In this document: one piece after another, positions 54,806 through 62,872 of the stretch
Layout of the letters: the number at the start of each line of letters is the position of its first letter
Numbering within the stretch: the stretch's first letter is position 1
Assembly: GCF_000410515.1 (NCBI RefSeq)
Contig: NC_021500.1
Span: forward strand, 4,836,001-4,900,000
DNA from: Enterobacter sp. R4-368
Lineage (GTDB): Bacteria > Pseudomonadota > Gammaproteobacteria > Enterobacterales > Enterobacteriaceae
Direction of reading: 5' to 3'
DNA length: 64,000 nucleotides
Translations under genes and position numbers: made by a program
Notes under the pieces: model-generated
The model's database searches: none
Told to the model about the DNA's origin: nothing
Seen by the model: only the letters and a program-made list of their open reading frames with translations

Positions 54806-55724
54806 CTCCCTGACCACGCTGCTTGAACATCATCCCTTTGCCGTGCTGGATGGTGCCCTGGCCACTGAGCTTGAAGCGCGCGGATGCAGCCTTGTCGATA
54901 ATCTCTGGTCGGCCAAAGTGTTAATGGAAAATCCGCAGCGTATTCGGGACGTGCATCTGGATTACTTTCGGGCGGGCGCACAGATAGCCATTACCGCCAG
55001 TTACCAGGCCACACCCGCTGGTTTTGCGGCTCGCGGGCTGACTGAGGCGCAGTCGAAAGCGCTGATTGCACAGAGTGTGAAACTGGCAAAAGAGGCGAGT
55101 GACATTTATCGCTCAGAAAACCCCAATGCCGGTCCGCTGCTGGTGGCGGGCTCTGTTGGGCCATACGGTGCTTATCTGGCAGATGGCTCGGAGTATCGCG
55201 GCGACTACGCGTGCAGCCACGAGGCGTTTCAGGCATTTCATCGCCCGCGCATTGACGCATTGCTCAATGCCGGTACCGATCTGCTGGCCTGTGAAACGTT
55301 ACCTTCTTTCGCCGAAATCGTCGCGCTGGCAGACCTGCTATCTGAATATCCGCAAGCGCAGGCGTGGTTCTCTTTTACCTTACGTGACGACAAGCATTTG
55401 AGCGACGGCACACCGCTGGTCCAGGTGGTAAATGCGCTGTCTGGTTGTCCCCAAATTGTTGCGCTGGGGATTAACTGTATTGCGCTGAGCAAAACCACTG
55501 CCGCCCTCAAACATCTGCAAAGCCTCAGTGCGCTGCCTCTGGTTGTCTATCCTAACTCTGGTGAAACCTATGATGCCGTTACCAAGGCGTGGCATACACA
55601 CGGCGGGAGCTGCGGATCCTTAGCGGCATATTTGCCCCAGTGGTTAGCGGCGGGAGCGAGAATTATTGGCGGATGCTGCCGTACAACCCCGCAGGATATT
55701 GCCGCGCTGAGCGAACACCGTTAA
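54792..55724 (+). CDS. mmuM: Homocysteine S-methyltransferase MmuM
   Basis: 310 residues, a zinc-dependent homocysteine methyltransferase barrel. The three zinc ligands are C229 (GINC) and C295-C296 (GGCCRT). It moves a methyl group from S-methylmethionine to homocysteine, yielding two methionines, and acts in the cytoplasm. The start overlaps mmuP by 14 bp with AAGGAGG just upstream. Recovery of S-methylmethionine, abundant in plants, fits the plant-associated character of the window. Confidence 0.96.
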   Translation: MPQSNSLTTLLEHHPFAVLDGALATELEARGCSLVDNLWSAKVLMENPQRIRDVHLDYFRAGAQIAITASYQATPAGFAARGLTEAQSKALIAQSVKLAKEASDIYRSENPNAGPLLVAGSVGPYGAYLADGSEYRGDYACSHEAFQAFHRPRIDALLNAGTDLLACETLPSFAEIVALADLLSEYPQAQAWFSFTLRDDKHLSDGTPLVQVVNALSGCPQIVALGINCIALSKTTAALKHLQSLSALPLVVYPNSGETYDAVTKAWHTHGGSCGSLAAYLPQWLAAGARIIGGCCRTTPQDIAALSEHR

Positions 55725-55746
55725 CGGCGAGGAAACTTACAAGGCT

Positions 55747-55771
55747 CGTGGGCCGGAAATTGTGGCCCACG
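55747..55771. terminator. Hairpin after mmuM
   Basis: CGTGGGCC at 55747-55754 pairs perfectly with GGCCCACG at 55764-55771, 9-nt loop. There is no T-run, so termination would be weak. Confidence 0.5.
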
Positions 55772-55965
55772 CTGCCTGTCATCCGGCTGGCATGAAGATA
55801 AATCGCTCTCTGCGTTATCAATGGCTGGCGAAAAATTTGTCTATGTCTGACAACCGATAACCTCAACCTGATGGCTGTGCATTGCATGGCGGAAGGCATC
55901 GAGGCTGCACCCGAATGGAAGAGCGAGACGTGACGGGTAACCCATTGCTTCCGGCAAGCTGCACT

Positions 55966-56958
55966 TCAGCAAACCTTGATGACGAGTTTGCCGGTCACGT
56001 GGCCTTCTGCACTTACCCGATGTGCATCGGCAGTCTGTTGCAGTGGGTATACGCCCGGAATATGAAGCTTAAACAGGCCATCGGCACAGAGACGGGCAAT
56101 ATTTGCGAGGATCAGCTCCGGGTGTACAGGCGGGCCGTGGGAAAATTTCACGCCATACTGCTCTGCAGATAAATCCGCGACGGAAAGCACGCGAGCGGGA
56201 TGTCCCACGATTGAAATTAATTCAGGTATGACCCCGGAACCCGCAACGTCAATGGCCGCATCAACACCTCCCGGCGCTAAGTGAGTTATTCGTTCCTGTA
56301 AACCGGGACCGTACGTGGTCGGAATGGCGCCTAATGAGGCGAGATAGCCATGTTTTGGGGAACTTGCTGAACCAATAACGGTTATGCCGCGCAGGCAGGC
56401 AAGCTGGACGATAGCCGTTCCTACACCGCCTGCCGCCCCGCTAACCAGCAGCGTCTGCCCCGTTTTTATATTCACTTCATCGAGTGCCCGGCTGGCCGTA
56501 TCAGTCATTACGGGCAAGCCTGCTGCCACCGCAAAAGATACCGCAGCGGGTTTGACCGCCCAGTGCGAGAGGATGGCTTTCTCCGCGACGGTGCCATCAC
56601 CAAAACCGAATACCGCATCGCCGATGGCAACGCCGGAAACGCCATCGCCAATCTCATCAACAACGCCGCTGGCCTCCACGCCCACCGTGAGTGGCAACAC
56701 CCCATCTTCGAATGCCTGATACTGGCCCTCTCTGCGTTTCCAGTCCGATGGATTCACCCCGGCATAATGCACCGCAATACGAATCTCGCCAGGCCCGGCG
56801 TGAGGAACAGGAATTTCATCAACGCGTAATTCATCAGGCCCACCGAACGCGTGATAACGGATCGCCTTCATCGTGTTACTACCATCTACACACACAGGAG
56901 CAGAAAAAGCAGGAAAAGAACGGACAGATAACTGCGGGTCAGAATTTGAGTTTGACAT
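55966..56958 (-). CDS. Zinc-type/NADPH quinone oxidoreductase family (MDR) protein
   Basis: 330 residues if begun at 56958. The core from MKAIRYHAFGGPDELRVDEIP (residue 30 on) is a medium-chain reductase: GVEASGVVDEIGDGV, then the NADPH loop GAAGGVGTAIVQLA (about 168-181). It lacks the zinc-binding cysteines, so it is of the quinone-reductase type. The extra 29 N-terminal residues are unlike the family, yet GGAG stands 7 nt before the ATG at 56958 and nothing comparable precedes the internal ATG at 56871; the start is open. No neighbouring regulator. Confidence 0.85.
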   Translation of the reverse strand: MSNSNSDPQLSVRSFPAFSAPVCVDGSNTMKAIRYHAFGGPDELRVDEIPVPHAGPGEIRIAVHYAGVNPSDWKRREGQYQAFEDGVLPLTVGVEASGVVDEIGDGVSGVAIGDAVFGFGDGTVAEKAILSHWAVKPAAVSFAVAAGLPVMTDTASRALDEVNIKTGQTLLVSGAAGGVGTAIVQLACLRGITVIGSASSPKHGYLASLGAIPTTYGPGLQERITHLAPGGVDAAIDVAGSGVIPELISIVGHPARVLSVADLSAEQYGVKFSHGPPVHPELILANIARLCADGLFKLHIPGVYPLQQTADAHRVSAEGHVTGKLVIKVC

Positions 56959-57474
56959 AGGTACGCTCCGTTTATCGTACCGCTACCGACGGGTAGCGAT
57001 AAGCGCTTTCGCCATGTCATGGCAACAACGCGGTTGATTTCGAAGACGCTGGTCAAACTGTAAGGAAACAGAATCGACGTGTACGCGATCAATTCAACAG
57101 CAGAAAGGATCGTTTTTCGCGACGTGCCGGTGAGCCTACTCAGGCGTAAACAGGCTGTCAATAGCCCCCTGGCGATTGCTTTTTATGTCGTCAGTCAGGG
57201 CATCATTGATAAATACTGACTGCCGACATGCCTGCCCCTTGACCAGTTGCTGAGTGCCAGGAGCGGGCGTTGTTAACATGGCGATAGGTTACTTTATGGG
57301 GAGCAGATCACGGCTTTTCGCTCCATCCTGGACTCAACACCACACGATTTTTTGCCTTAATCCATAATGGGAACGTTGCTGCTCTCATGCTACGTTTTTC
57401 CGCAGGGAGCAGGTCTTTATCGCTCACATCCCTAAACTCTACGGGATATATGCAACCTGAATACGGAGCACATA
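56959..57474. other. Intergenic, no gene seen
   Basis: 516 bp between two divergent genes. An open minus-strand stretch (56886-57161) overlaps the gene end and is not supported. AT-neutral; no repeats noticed. Confidence 0.35.
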
Positions 57475-58011
57475 ATGGTCACCACACATGTTTTTATCGC
57501 GGTCAGTCTTGATGGTTATATCGCCCGACAGGATGGCGACATCGAGTGGTTGTTGCAGCGCGATGACCCGACAGAAGATCATGGCTATGCAGCATTTATC
57601 GCGGACAAAGATTGGATCGTTATGGGGTGGGGCAGCTATGAGAAGGTGCTGACCTTTGACGAATGGCCTTATGATCGACCCGTGCTGGTGCTCTCCCGAC
57701 AGCTAAGCGATACTCCCGTGCCCGAGAAGCTGAAGGGCAAAGTGCAGTTCTCATGCCGCACGCCAGGGGAGGTGCTTACTGACCTGGCGGCGCATAACGC
57801 GCATCGCGTCTATATCGATGGCGGGCAGGTAATACAGTCGTTCCTGCGCGAAGGTCTGGTCGCCGATATCGTTATCACTACGGTTCCTGTCCTGCTCGGT
57901 TCGGGAAAACCGTTGTTCGGAGCCCTGAATGGGGATATAGAGTTGACTCTGTTATCAAGCCGCAGCTTCCCTTCGGGTCTGGTGCAGTCGCACTATCGGC
58001 TGACGTCATAA
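57475..58011 (+). CDS. Dihydrofolate reductase-like (RibD C-terminal) family protein
   Basis: 178 residues with the RibD_C/DHFR-like fold: VFIAVSLDGYIARQDGDIEWL at the N-terminus, WIVMGWGSYEKVL (about 43-55), LVLSR, VYIDGGQVIQSFLREGLVADIVITTVPVLLGSGKPLFG near the end. The family includes reductases of unknown substrate (YyaP/YwjB). NADPH binding is expected at the GGQ loop. It stands alone, in convergence with the GNAT gene. Length is normal. Confidence 0.85.
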   Translation: MVTTHVFIAVSLDGYIARQDGDIEWLLQRDDPTEDHGYAAFIADKDWIVMGWGSYEKVLTFDEWPYDRPVLVLSRQLSDTPVPEKLKGKVQFSCRTPGEVLTDLAAHNAHRVYIDGGQVIQSFLREGLVADIVITTVPVLLGSGKPLFGALNGDIELTLLSSRSFPSGLVQSHYRLTS

Positions 58012-58107
58012 ACCGCCTGTAAACTTAGCGGCGACCTCCGCTAAAGCGAGAGTATCGCCCGCTGCCAGCGGTACTGTTTTACTTCAACGTCACTGAAAAG
58101 GAGCGCA

Positions 58108-58560
58108 TCATTCAGCGTCAATACATGGCCATATGTAGTGATTATCAACGCCTTCAGCTCGCTCAAACATGAACCCTAGAGCGCGGTAGAAATCATTCGC
58201 CGGGCTTGCTTTCAACGCGATGAGTCGGATAGCTTTCCCGGGATGTCTGGCTTTTTGCTGTATGCGCTGCACCACCTCTTTTCCCACGCCCTTACCCTGA
58301 AATTGATTTTTGATATAGAAGTGATCCAGATAGAGGTACGTCGGGAAATCCCGCAGCACGTAAAATCCCACGATCTCATGCTGGTAGCAGATGATGAACG
58401 TCTCTTTATCCGTAAATGTCGAAAGGAAGCGTTCGCGTGCTCTGATGGGATCGAATCTGTTGATCGCCTCAAGACTCGGGCGCATTGCTTCAACGCGGAG
58501 TTCAGCCAGCATTGAGGCCTCATCAGCAAGAGCCGGGCGAATATGGAGATTTAAAGGCAA
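58108..58560 (-). CDS. GNAT-family N-acetyltransferase downstream of a repeat tract
   Basis: 150 residues. The GNAT fold shows LYLDHFYIKNQFQGKGVGKEVVQRIQQKA (about 79-107), with the acetyl-CoA loop QGKGVGKE, then LKASPANDFYRALGF. The substrate is unknown. The apparent start is a TTG at 58560 with GAGG about 9 nt before it; no ATG is available until residue 18. A 22-copy 7-bp tandem repeat begins 51 bp upstream of the start codon, over the promoter, so the gene could be phase- or level-variable. Confidence 0.82.
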   Translation of the reverse strand: MPLNLHIRPALADEASMLAELRVEAMRPSLEAINRFDPIRARERFLSTFTDKETFIICYQHEIVGFYVLRDFPTYLYLDHFYIKNQFQGKGVGKEVVQRIQQKARHPGKAIRLIALKASPANDFYRALGFMFERAEGVDNHYIWPCIDAE

Positions 58561-58610
58561 AGTAACCTCGCATAGCGTTGGTGGTTTTCTACACAGAATA
58601 ACACTCTCTT

Positions 58611-58762
<152 letters not shown>

Positions 58763-58765
58763 CGC

Positions 58766-58790
58766 AGCACAGCACAGCACAGCACAGCAC
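58766..58790. repeat. Pentanucleotide tandem repeat, 5 copies
   Basis: AGCAC repeated five times at 58766-58790, flanked by imperfect units AGCGC and AGCGT. It begins 3 bp after the heptanucleotide tract. Confidence 0.95.
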
Positions 58791-58902
58791 AGCGTGAGAA
58801 TTCGCTCGTGGTTGGGCAATCAACAATAATGCCCTCACAGCGCGGTGCTAAATCTTTTTCTTAACAACTAGTTATCTCCGGTTAATACCCGAATCGGCTG
58901 GT

Positions 58903-59802
58903 TCAGACAGAGAACCAGCCGGTGGGATAGTGCTCGCAGATAAACTCCACAAAAGCCTTAACTTTGGGGCTCTGAAGGCGACGGGCGGTGTGCAGCACCC
59001 AGAGTTCAGTCAATGTATCGGCTTCTCCCCAGCACACCAGCTCACCTTTTTCCAGTTGCTGGCTGACGATGGATTGCGGAAGCATCGCTGCGCCGGCACC
59101 TGCCAGCACGGCATCGCGCACGGTCAGCAGGGAAGAGAGGCGCATCACCGGTTGCGGCGCGAAACGACGCTCTCCGCCCTGAATGGTCCAGAGCTCTCCG
59201 CCCTGAATGGTCCAGAGCTCGCCGTCCGAATAAGTTGACATCACAATTGCCGGGATCGCAGGCGTGCTTTGCGCATCGCTGAGCGGCATCTCAAGCGCGG
59301 GAACCGCCACCAGCGCCAGTCTGTCTCTGGCAAACTGTCTGCCAACCAGCGTGCTGTTTTTGTGCGGATTAATACGGATCGCGACATCAAAATGCTCATC
59401 CACCAGATCGCTGATTCGATTTTCAGAAATCACTTCAACGTAAATGCGAGGGTAGCGGCGGCGAAACTCAGCCAGAAGCTGCCCGAGAGCGAGTTGCGAA
59501 AAGAGCAGCGGGGCCGCAATACGCAGCCATCCCGCGGGAGTTGCCGACGCTTCCCGCGCGGATTCGACCGCTTCATCAATGTCACGGATTGCGCCAACGG
59601 TGCGTGACAAAAGGCGTTCACCCGCCTCAGTGATGTGCAGCCTCTGCCCGCCGCGTTCAATAAGACGCACACCGAGCGCCTCTTCAAGATCCGTCAGCCT
59701 GCGTGACAGGGTTGCTTTGGGCTTTCCGCTGGCGCGACTGGCCGCGCCGATCCCGCCCGAGGCCGCGATGAGGTGGAAATCTTTAAGGGCATTAATATCC
59801 AT
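58903..59802 (-). CDS. LysR-family regulator with an internal duplication
   Basis: 299 residues from the ATG at 59802 (MDINALKDFHLIAASGG). The winged helix (1-60) has ASRASGKPKATLSRRLTDLEEALG; the effector domain follows. Residues about 195-210 carry GGELWTIQ twice in a row from an exact 24-bp duplication, placed in the loop between effector subdomains. The frame is kept. It is divergent from the NmrA-type gene at 59910, which it probably regulates. The open frame continues to 59829 without support. Confidence 0.88.
   Translation of the reverse strand: MDINALKDFHLIAASGGIGAASRASGKPKATLSRRLTDLEEALGVRLIERGGQRLHITEAGERLLSRTVGAIRDIDEAVESAREASATPAGWLRIAAPLLFSQLALGQLLAEFRRRYPRIYVEVISENRISDLVDEHFDVAIRINPHKNSTLVGRQFARDRLALVAVPALEMPLSDAQSTPAIPAIVMSTYSDGELWTIQGGELWTIQGGERRFAPQPVMRLSSLLTVRDAVLAGAGAAMLPQSIVSQQLEKGELVCWGEADTLTELWVLHTARRLQSPKVKAFVEFICEHYPTGWFSV
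59171..59218. repeat. Exact 24-bp tandem duplication within the LysR gene
   Basis: Two identical 24-bp units, 59171-59194 and 59195-59218. The length is a multiple of 3, so it adds eight residues without a frameshift. Identity at all 24 positions suggests recent origin. Confidence 0.95.
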
Positions 59803-59909
59803 GGGTGTCTCATTTATGGAACGAACCATCTAAAAAATAGCATCTTCAAAGCGAAAATGGATCGCGATAGTGTTTGCTCACACCAACCAAACACCACGGA
59901 GTAAATACC

Positions 59910-60776
59910 ATGTCCATCCTGATCACCGGAGCTACCGGCCGCGTCGGCCGCCATATTGTTAACCAGCTTCTTCGCCGCGGCGCCGATTTCCGCGTGCTGA
60001 CCCGTGACCCCGCAAAGGCCGGTTTTGCCGAAAATGTGGAGGTTGTGAAAGGCGATATGCTGGATATCGACGCCTTGCGCGCCGCCTTCAGCGGCATCAA
60101 GACGCTGTTTTTACTGAATGCGGTCACGAGCGACGAATATACCCAGACGATGATTACCCTCAACATTGCCCGCGAGTGCGGCGTTGAACGTGTGGTTTAC
60201 CTCTCTGTCTTTGGCGCCGAGGTTGCCGTGAATGTGCCGCACTTCGCCGTGAAATATGGGGCCGAGCGCATGCTTAACGCGATGGACTTTAGCGCCACGA
60301 TCCTGCGGCCAACCTACTTTATTGACAATGAGGCCATGATTAAGGATGTGGTCATGAATCACGGTGTTTATCCGATGCCGATCGGCGGGATTGGCCTGGC
60401 AATGGTCGACACCCGCGATATCGCTGAAGTGGCGGCCATTGAACTGATACGACGCGATCGGGCGAGCGAAAAACTGCCTGTCGAGACGATTAATCTTGTC
60501 GGCCCCGATACGCTGACCGGCGAGAGCGCCGCCGCCGTATGGAGCGAGGTGCTGGGCCGCGAGATTATCTACGGCGGAGATAACCCGGGTGCATTTGAAG
60601 CAAGCATGGCGGAATTTATGCCGAAATGGATGGCCTACGAAATGCGTCTGATGGCTGAGCGCTACGTCAGCCACGGCATGCTCCCGCAGGATGGCGACAG
60701 AGAGCGACTGGTCACGCTTCTTGGCCGCCCGCTGCATACTTACCGCGACGTCGTGACGGCACTTGCCGCGCAATAA
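59910..60776 (+). CDS. NmrA-like/atypical SDR NAD(P)-binding protein
   Basis: 288 residues. The nucleotide motif ITGATGRVGRHIV is at residues 4-16. There is no YxxxK; instead the NmrA/isoflavone-reductase-type sequence VYLSVFGAEVAVNVPHFAVKYGAERML is present and GPDTLTGESAAAVWSEVLGREI near residue 205. Such proteins are NADPH-dependent reductases or redox sensors. GGAG lies 8 nt before the ATG at 59910. Divergent from the LysR gene at 59802 across 107 bp. Confidence 0.87.
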   Translation: MSILITGATGRVGRHIVNQLLRRGADFRVLTRDPAKAGFAENVEVVKGDMLDIDALRAAFSGIKTLFLLNAVTSDEYTQTMITLNIARECGVERVVYLSVFGAEVAVNVPHFAVKYGAERMLNAMDFSATILRPTYFIDNEAMIKDVVMNHGVYPMPIGGIGLAMVDTRDIAEVAAIELIRRDRASEKLPVETINLVGPDTLTGESAAAVWSEVLGREIIYGGDNPGAFEASMAEFMPKWMAYEMRLMAERYVSHGMLPQDGDRERLVTLLGRPLHTYRDVVTALAAQ

Positions 60777-60804
60777 AATACCCTTCTGGCACGCGGGCGT
60801 GGGC

Positions 60805-61746
60805 TTAAGGAAAAGCCTGCTCCTTGCTTAACGCCGGGGAACGCATTTGCGGGATCTTCTGGCGTCTGAAAACGCCTGGTGGAACGCCCACATAGTGCGT
60901 GAATGCCACGTTAAAGGCGCTCGCTGACTGATAGCCGACGTGAAAGGCAATTTGTTCAATTTTCTCTTTGCTGCTGATCAGCGCTTTTTTCGCTAACGAC
61001 ATGCGCCAGAAGAGAAGATATTGCCCCGGCGGCATCCCGACTGTCTCACTGAAAGCGGCAAAAAAAGCCGAGCGGGACATGGCGGCGTGGCGGGCGAGCT
61101 GGGCAATTTGCCACTCAACACCCGGTTTTTCATGGATCAGATGCAGCGCGACGGCGATCTTTTCATGTTGCAGCCCTTTCAGGATGCCAGCTGTTTTCAG
61201 CAGATCATCATTACTGCGTAACGACTCGACCAGCAGCAGTTGTAAAAGCCGCATTAATACCCCGTCGCGCCCTGGTCGCCGGGCCCGGCTTTCATCCAGC
61301 AGAAGTTCAAGCAAGGTGGCGAAACGCCGTTGCCCTTTAATCAGGATCTCATTTGGCAGCAAAGAGACGATGAGTTGCTTATCCGGCGTATCGAATTCAC
61401 AGTGGCCGACAGTCATGATCAGATCGGCGGGTCCGCTGGTTGCGCCAATCCGCACATGTCCTTCGCTGATAATCGTTGGCGTTGTGATGTCAGTTGAGCC
61501 AGCTCCGCCCGCATTGGTGTTCTCGAAAACGTACGCGGCGGGTATCAGAATAAAATCACCGGCAACCAGCAACGTTGGACCTTTGCCGTTAACAGTGATC
61601 AGGCATTCGCCTTCCAGCACGGCGCAGTAAAAGGCCTCTCCGCCAGATTCCCGAACAATACGCCACTGGCCGCGCCCTTCAACGAGTTTTGAATGCGATG
61701 GCCTGGGGTTGAGCAGGGCAACAATATCGGTTAGCGGATCTGACAT
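60805..61746 (-). CDS. AraC-family regulator with cupin_6 domain
   Basis: 313 residues. The N-terminal cupin-like domain (PF12852 type, about 5-190) begins DPLTDIVALLNPRPSHSKLVEGRGQWRI; the C-terminal pair of helix-turn-helix units reads IAQLARHAAMSRSAFFAAFSETVGMPPGQYLLFWRMSLAKKAL and IAFHVGYQSASAFNVAFTHYVGVPPGVFRR. The group controls adjacent SDR or aldehyde-handling genes in many Proteobacteria. It is divergent from the SDR gene at 61841 with a 94-bp gap, and it is convergent with the NmrA-like gene. Confidence 0.9.
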   Translation of the reverse strand: MSDPLTDIVALLNPRPSHSKLVEGRGQWRIVRESGGEAFYCAVLEGECLITVNGKGPTLLVAGDFILIPAAYVFENTNAGGAGSTDITTPTIISEGHVRIGATSGPADLIMTVGHCEFDTPDKQLIVSLLPNEILIKGQRRFATLLELLLDESRARRPGRDGVLMRLLQLLLVESLRSNDDLLKTAGILKGLQHEKIAVALHLIHEKPGVEWQIAQLARHAAMSRSAFFAAFSETVGMPPGQYLLFWRMSLAKKALISSKEKIEQIAFHVGYQSASAFNVAFTHYVGVPPGVFRRQKIPQMRSPALSKEQAFP

Positions 61747-61840
61747 TGGACGCTCTCTAAAGTTTGCGGGACGTTTGATTATATATTGTCCGGCTGGTAG
61801 CCGCTATGATCGCTGCTCTTGCCACCAAAGAGGATCACAT

Positions 61841-62611
61841 ATGTCTACTGTACTGATTACCGGTTGCTCTTCAGGTTTTGGTCTTGCCGCAGCAAAACTT
61901 TTTTTACAGCAGGGCTGGGAAGTGATTGCCACCATGCGAACACCTGACCCAACCTGTTTGCCTGCAAGCGATAAACTGACGATCCTGCCGCTCGATATTA
62001 CTTCCGCGCAGAGCATTAACCATGTCGTGAAAGCGGCGGGCGCGATTGATGTTCTGGTGAACAATGCGGGTTTTGGCGCACCTGTACCGGTCGAACTTAC
62101 GTCGCTTGCCACCGCGCAGCAGTTAATGAACACCAATGTGCTGGGGACGCTGTCATTAACCCAGGCGTTTCTGCCGCTGATGAGAGAGAAAAAAGCAGGG
62201 GTGATCATTAACGTCTCTTCATCCGTAACGACCCGGGCGATGCCGCTGATTGGCCTTTATCGCGCCAGTAAAGCGGCGCTGAATGCATGGAGCGAGTCAC
62301 TCGCCATTGAAGCCAGGCCTTTTGGTATTCGTGTTCACGTGGTGTTACCGGGGCGCTCCCCGGAAACGAAGTTTGGCGAGAATGCGCGCGCCTATTTTGC
62401 CGGCATCGATGATCCCGCCTATGGGCAAATGGTGCAGGAGTTTATCCAGCGTGTGGGCGATAGCAACGCGCCCGTGACGCATGCGGATGATGTCGCGAAT
62501 GCCATTTTCGCGGTTGCGCGGGATGCCAGTGCGCCGCTCTATACTGCGGCGGGTGAAGATGCCCAAATGATGCTGAAAGAGGCACAGCATCGTTCCCCCT
62601 TCTCTTACTAA
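61841..62611 (+). CDS. SDR-family oxidoreductase, divergent from the AraC/cupin gene
   Basis: 256 residues from ATG 61841 (MSTVLITGCSSGFG). Cofactor motif TGCSSGFG is near residues 7-14, the NADP-type Arg follows strand two (MRTPDP), NNAGFG is near 82, and catalytic YRASK lies near 148. It belongs to the group of SDRs with oxidised retinol- or steroid-like substrates in annotation, but that is not informative here. A perfect 9-bp hairpin lies 31 bp after the stop. AGAGG precedes the start. Confidence 0.88.
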   Translation: MSTVLITGCSSGFGLAAAKLFLQQGWEVIATMRTPDPTCLPASDKLTILPLDITSAQSINHVVKAAGAIDVLVNNAGFGAPVPVELTSLATAQQLMNTNVLGTLSLTQAFLPLMREKKAGVIINVSSSVTTRAMPLIGLYRASKAALNAWSESLAIEARPFGIRVHVVLPGRSPETKFGENARAYFAGIDDPAYGQMVQEFIQRVGDSNAPVTHADDVANAIFAVARDASAPLYTAAGEDAQMMLKEAQHRSPFSY

Positions 62612-62641
62612 TTGCGCCGAACGAGAACTGCAAAAAAGTCA

Positions 62642-62662
62642 CAGAGGGGATATTCCCCTCTG
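62642..62662. terminator. Hairpin after the SDR gene
   Basis: CAGAGGGGA at 62642-62650 pairs perfectly with TCCCCTCTG at 62654-62662, loop TAT. No T-run; a weak bidirectional terminator between convergent genes is possible. Confidence 0.55.
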
Positions 62663-62872
62663 AGCTTTAGCAAAGTGCAATGGTTGCCGTTTTCCATCTC
62701 TTCGCCGCGTATCAGGCTGGCGAGGATGTTTTGTCTGGCAGCGACAATTAGCTTTTTGATCCCGGAAAAGAGGCCGCGCGGCGTGTACCAGGCGTGGATG
62801 CGTGAAGTAACGGCGCCTCAACTGGCTGGCGACTCCGCTGGTTATTCGCTCAGCCGATTGACGCTGGTTGCG

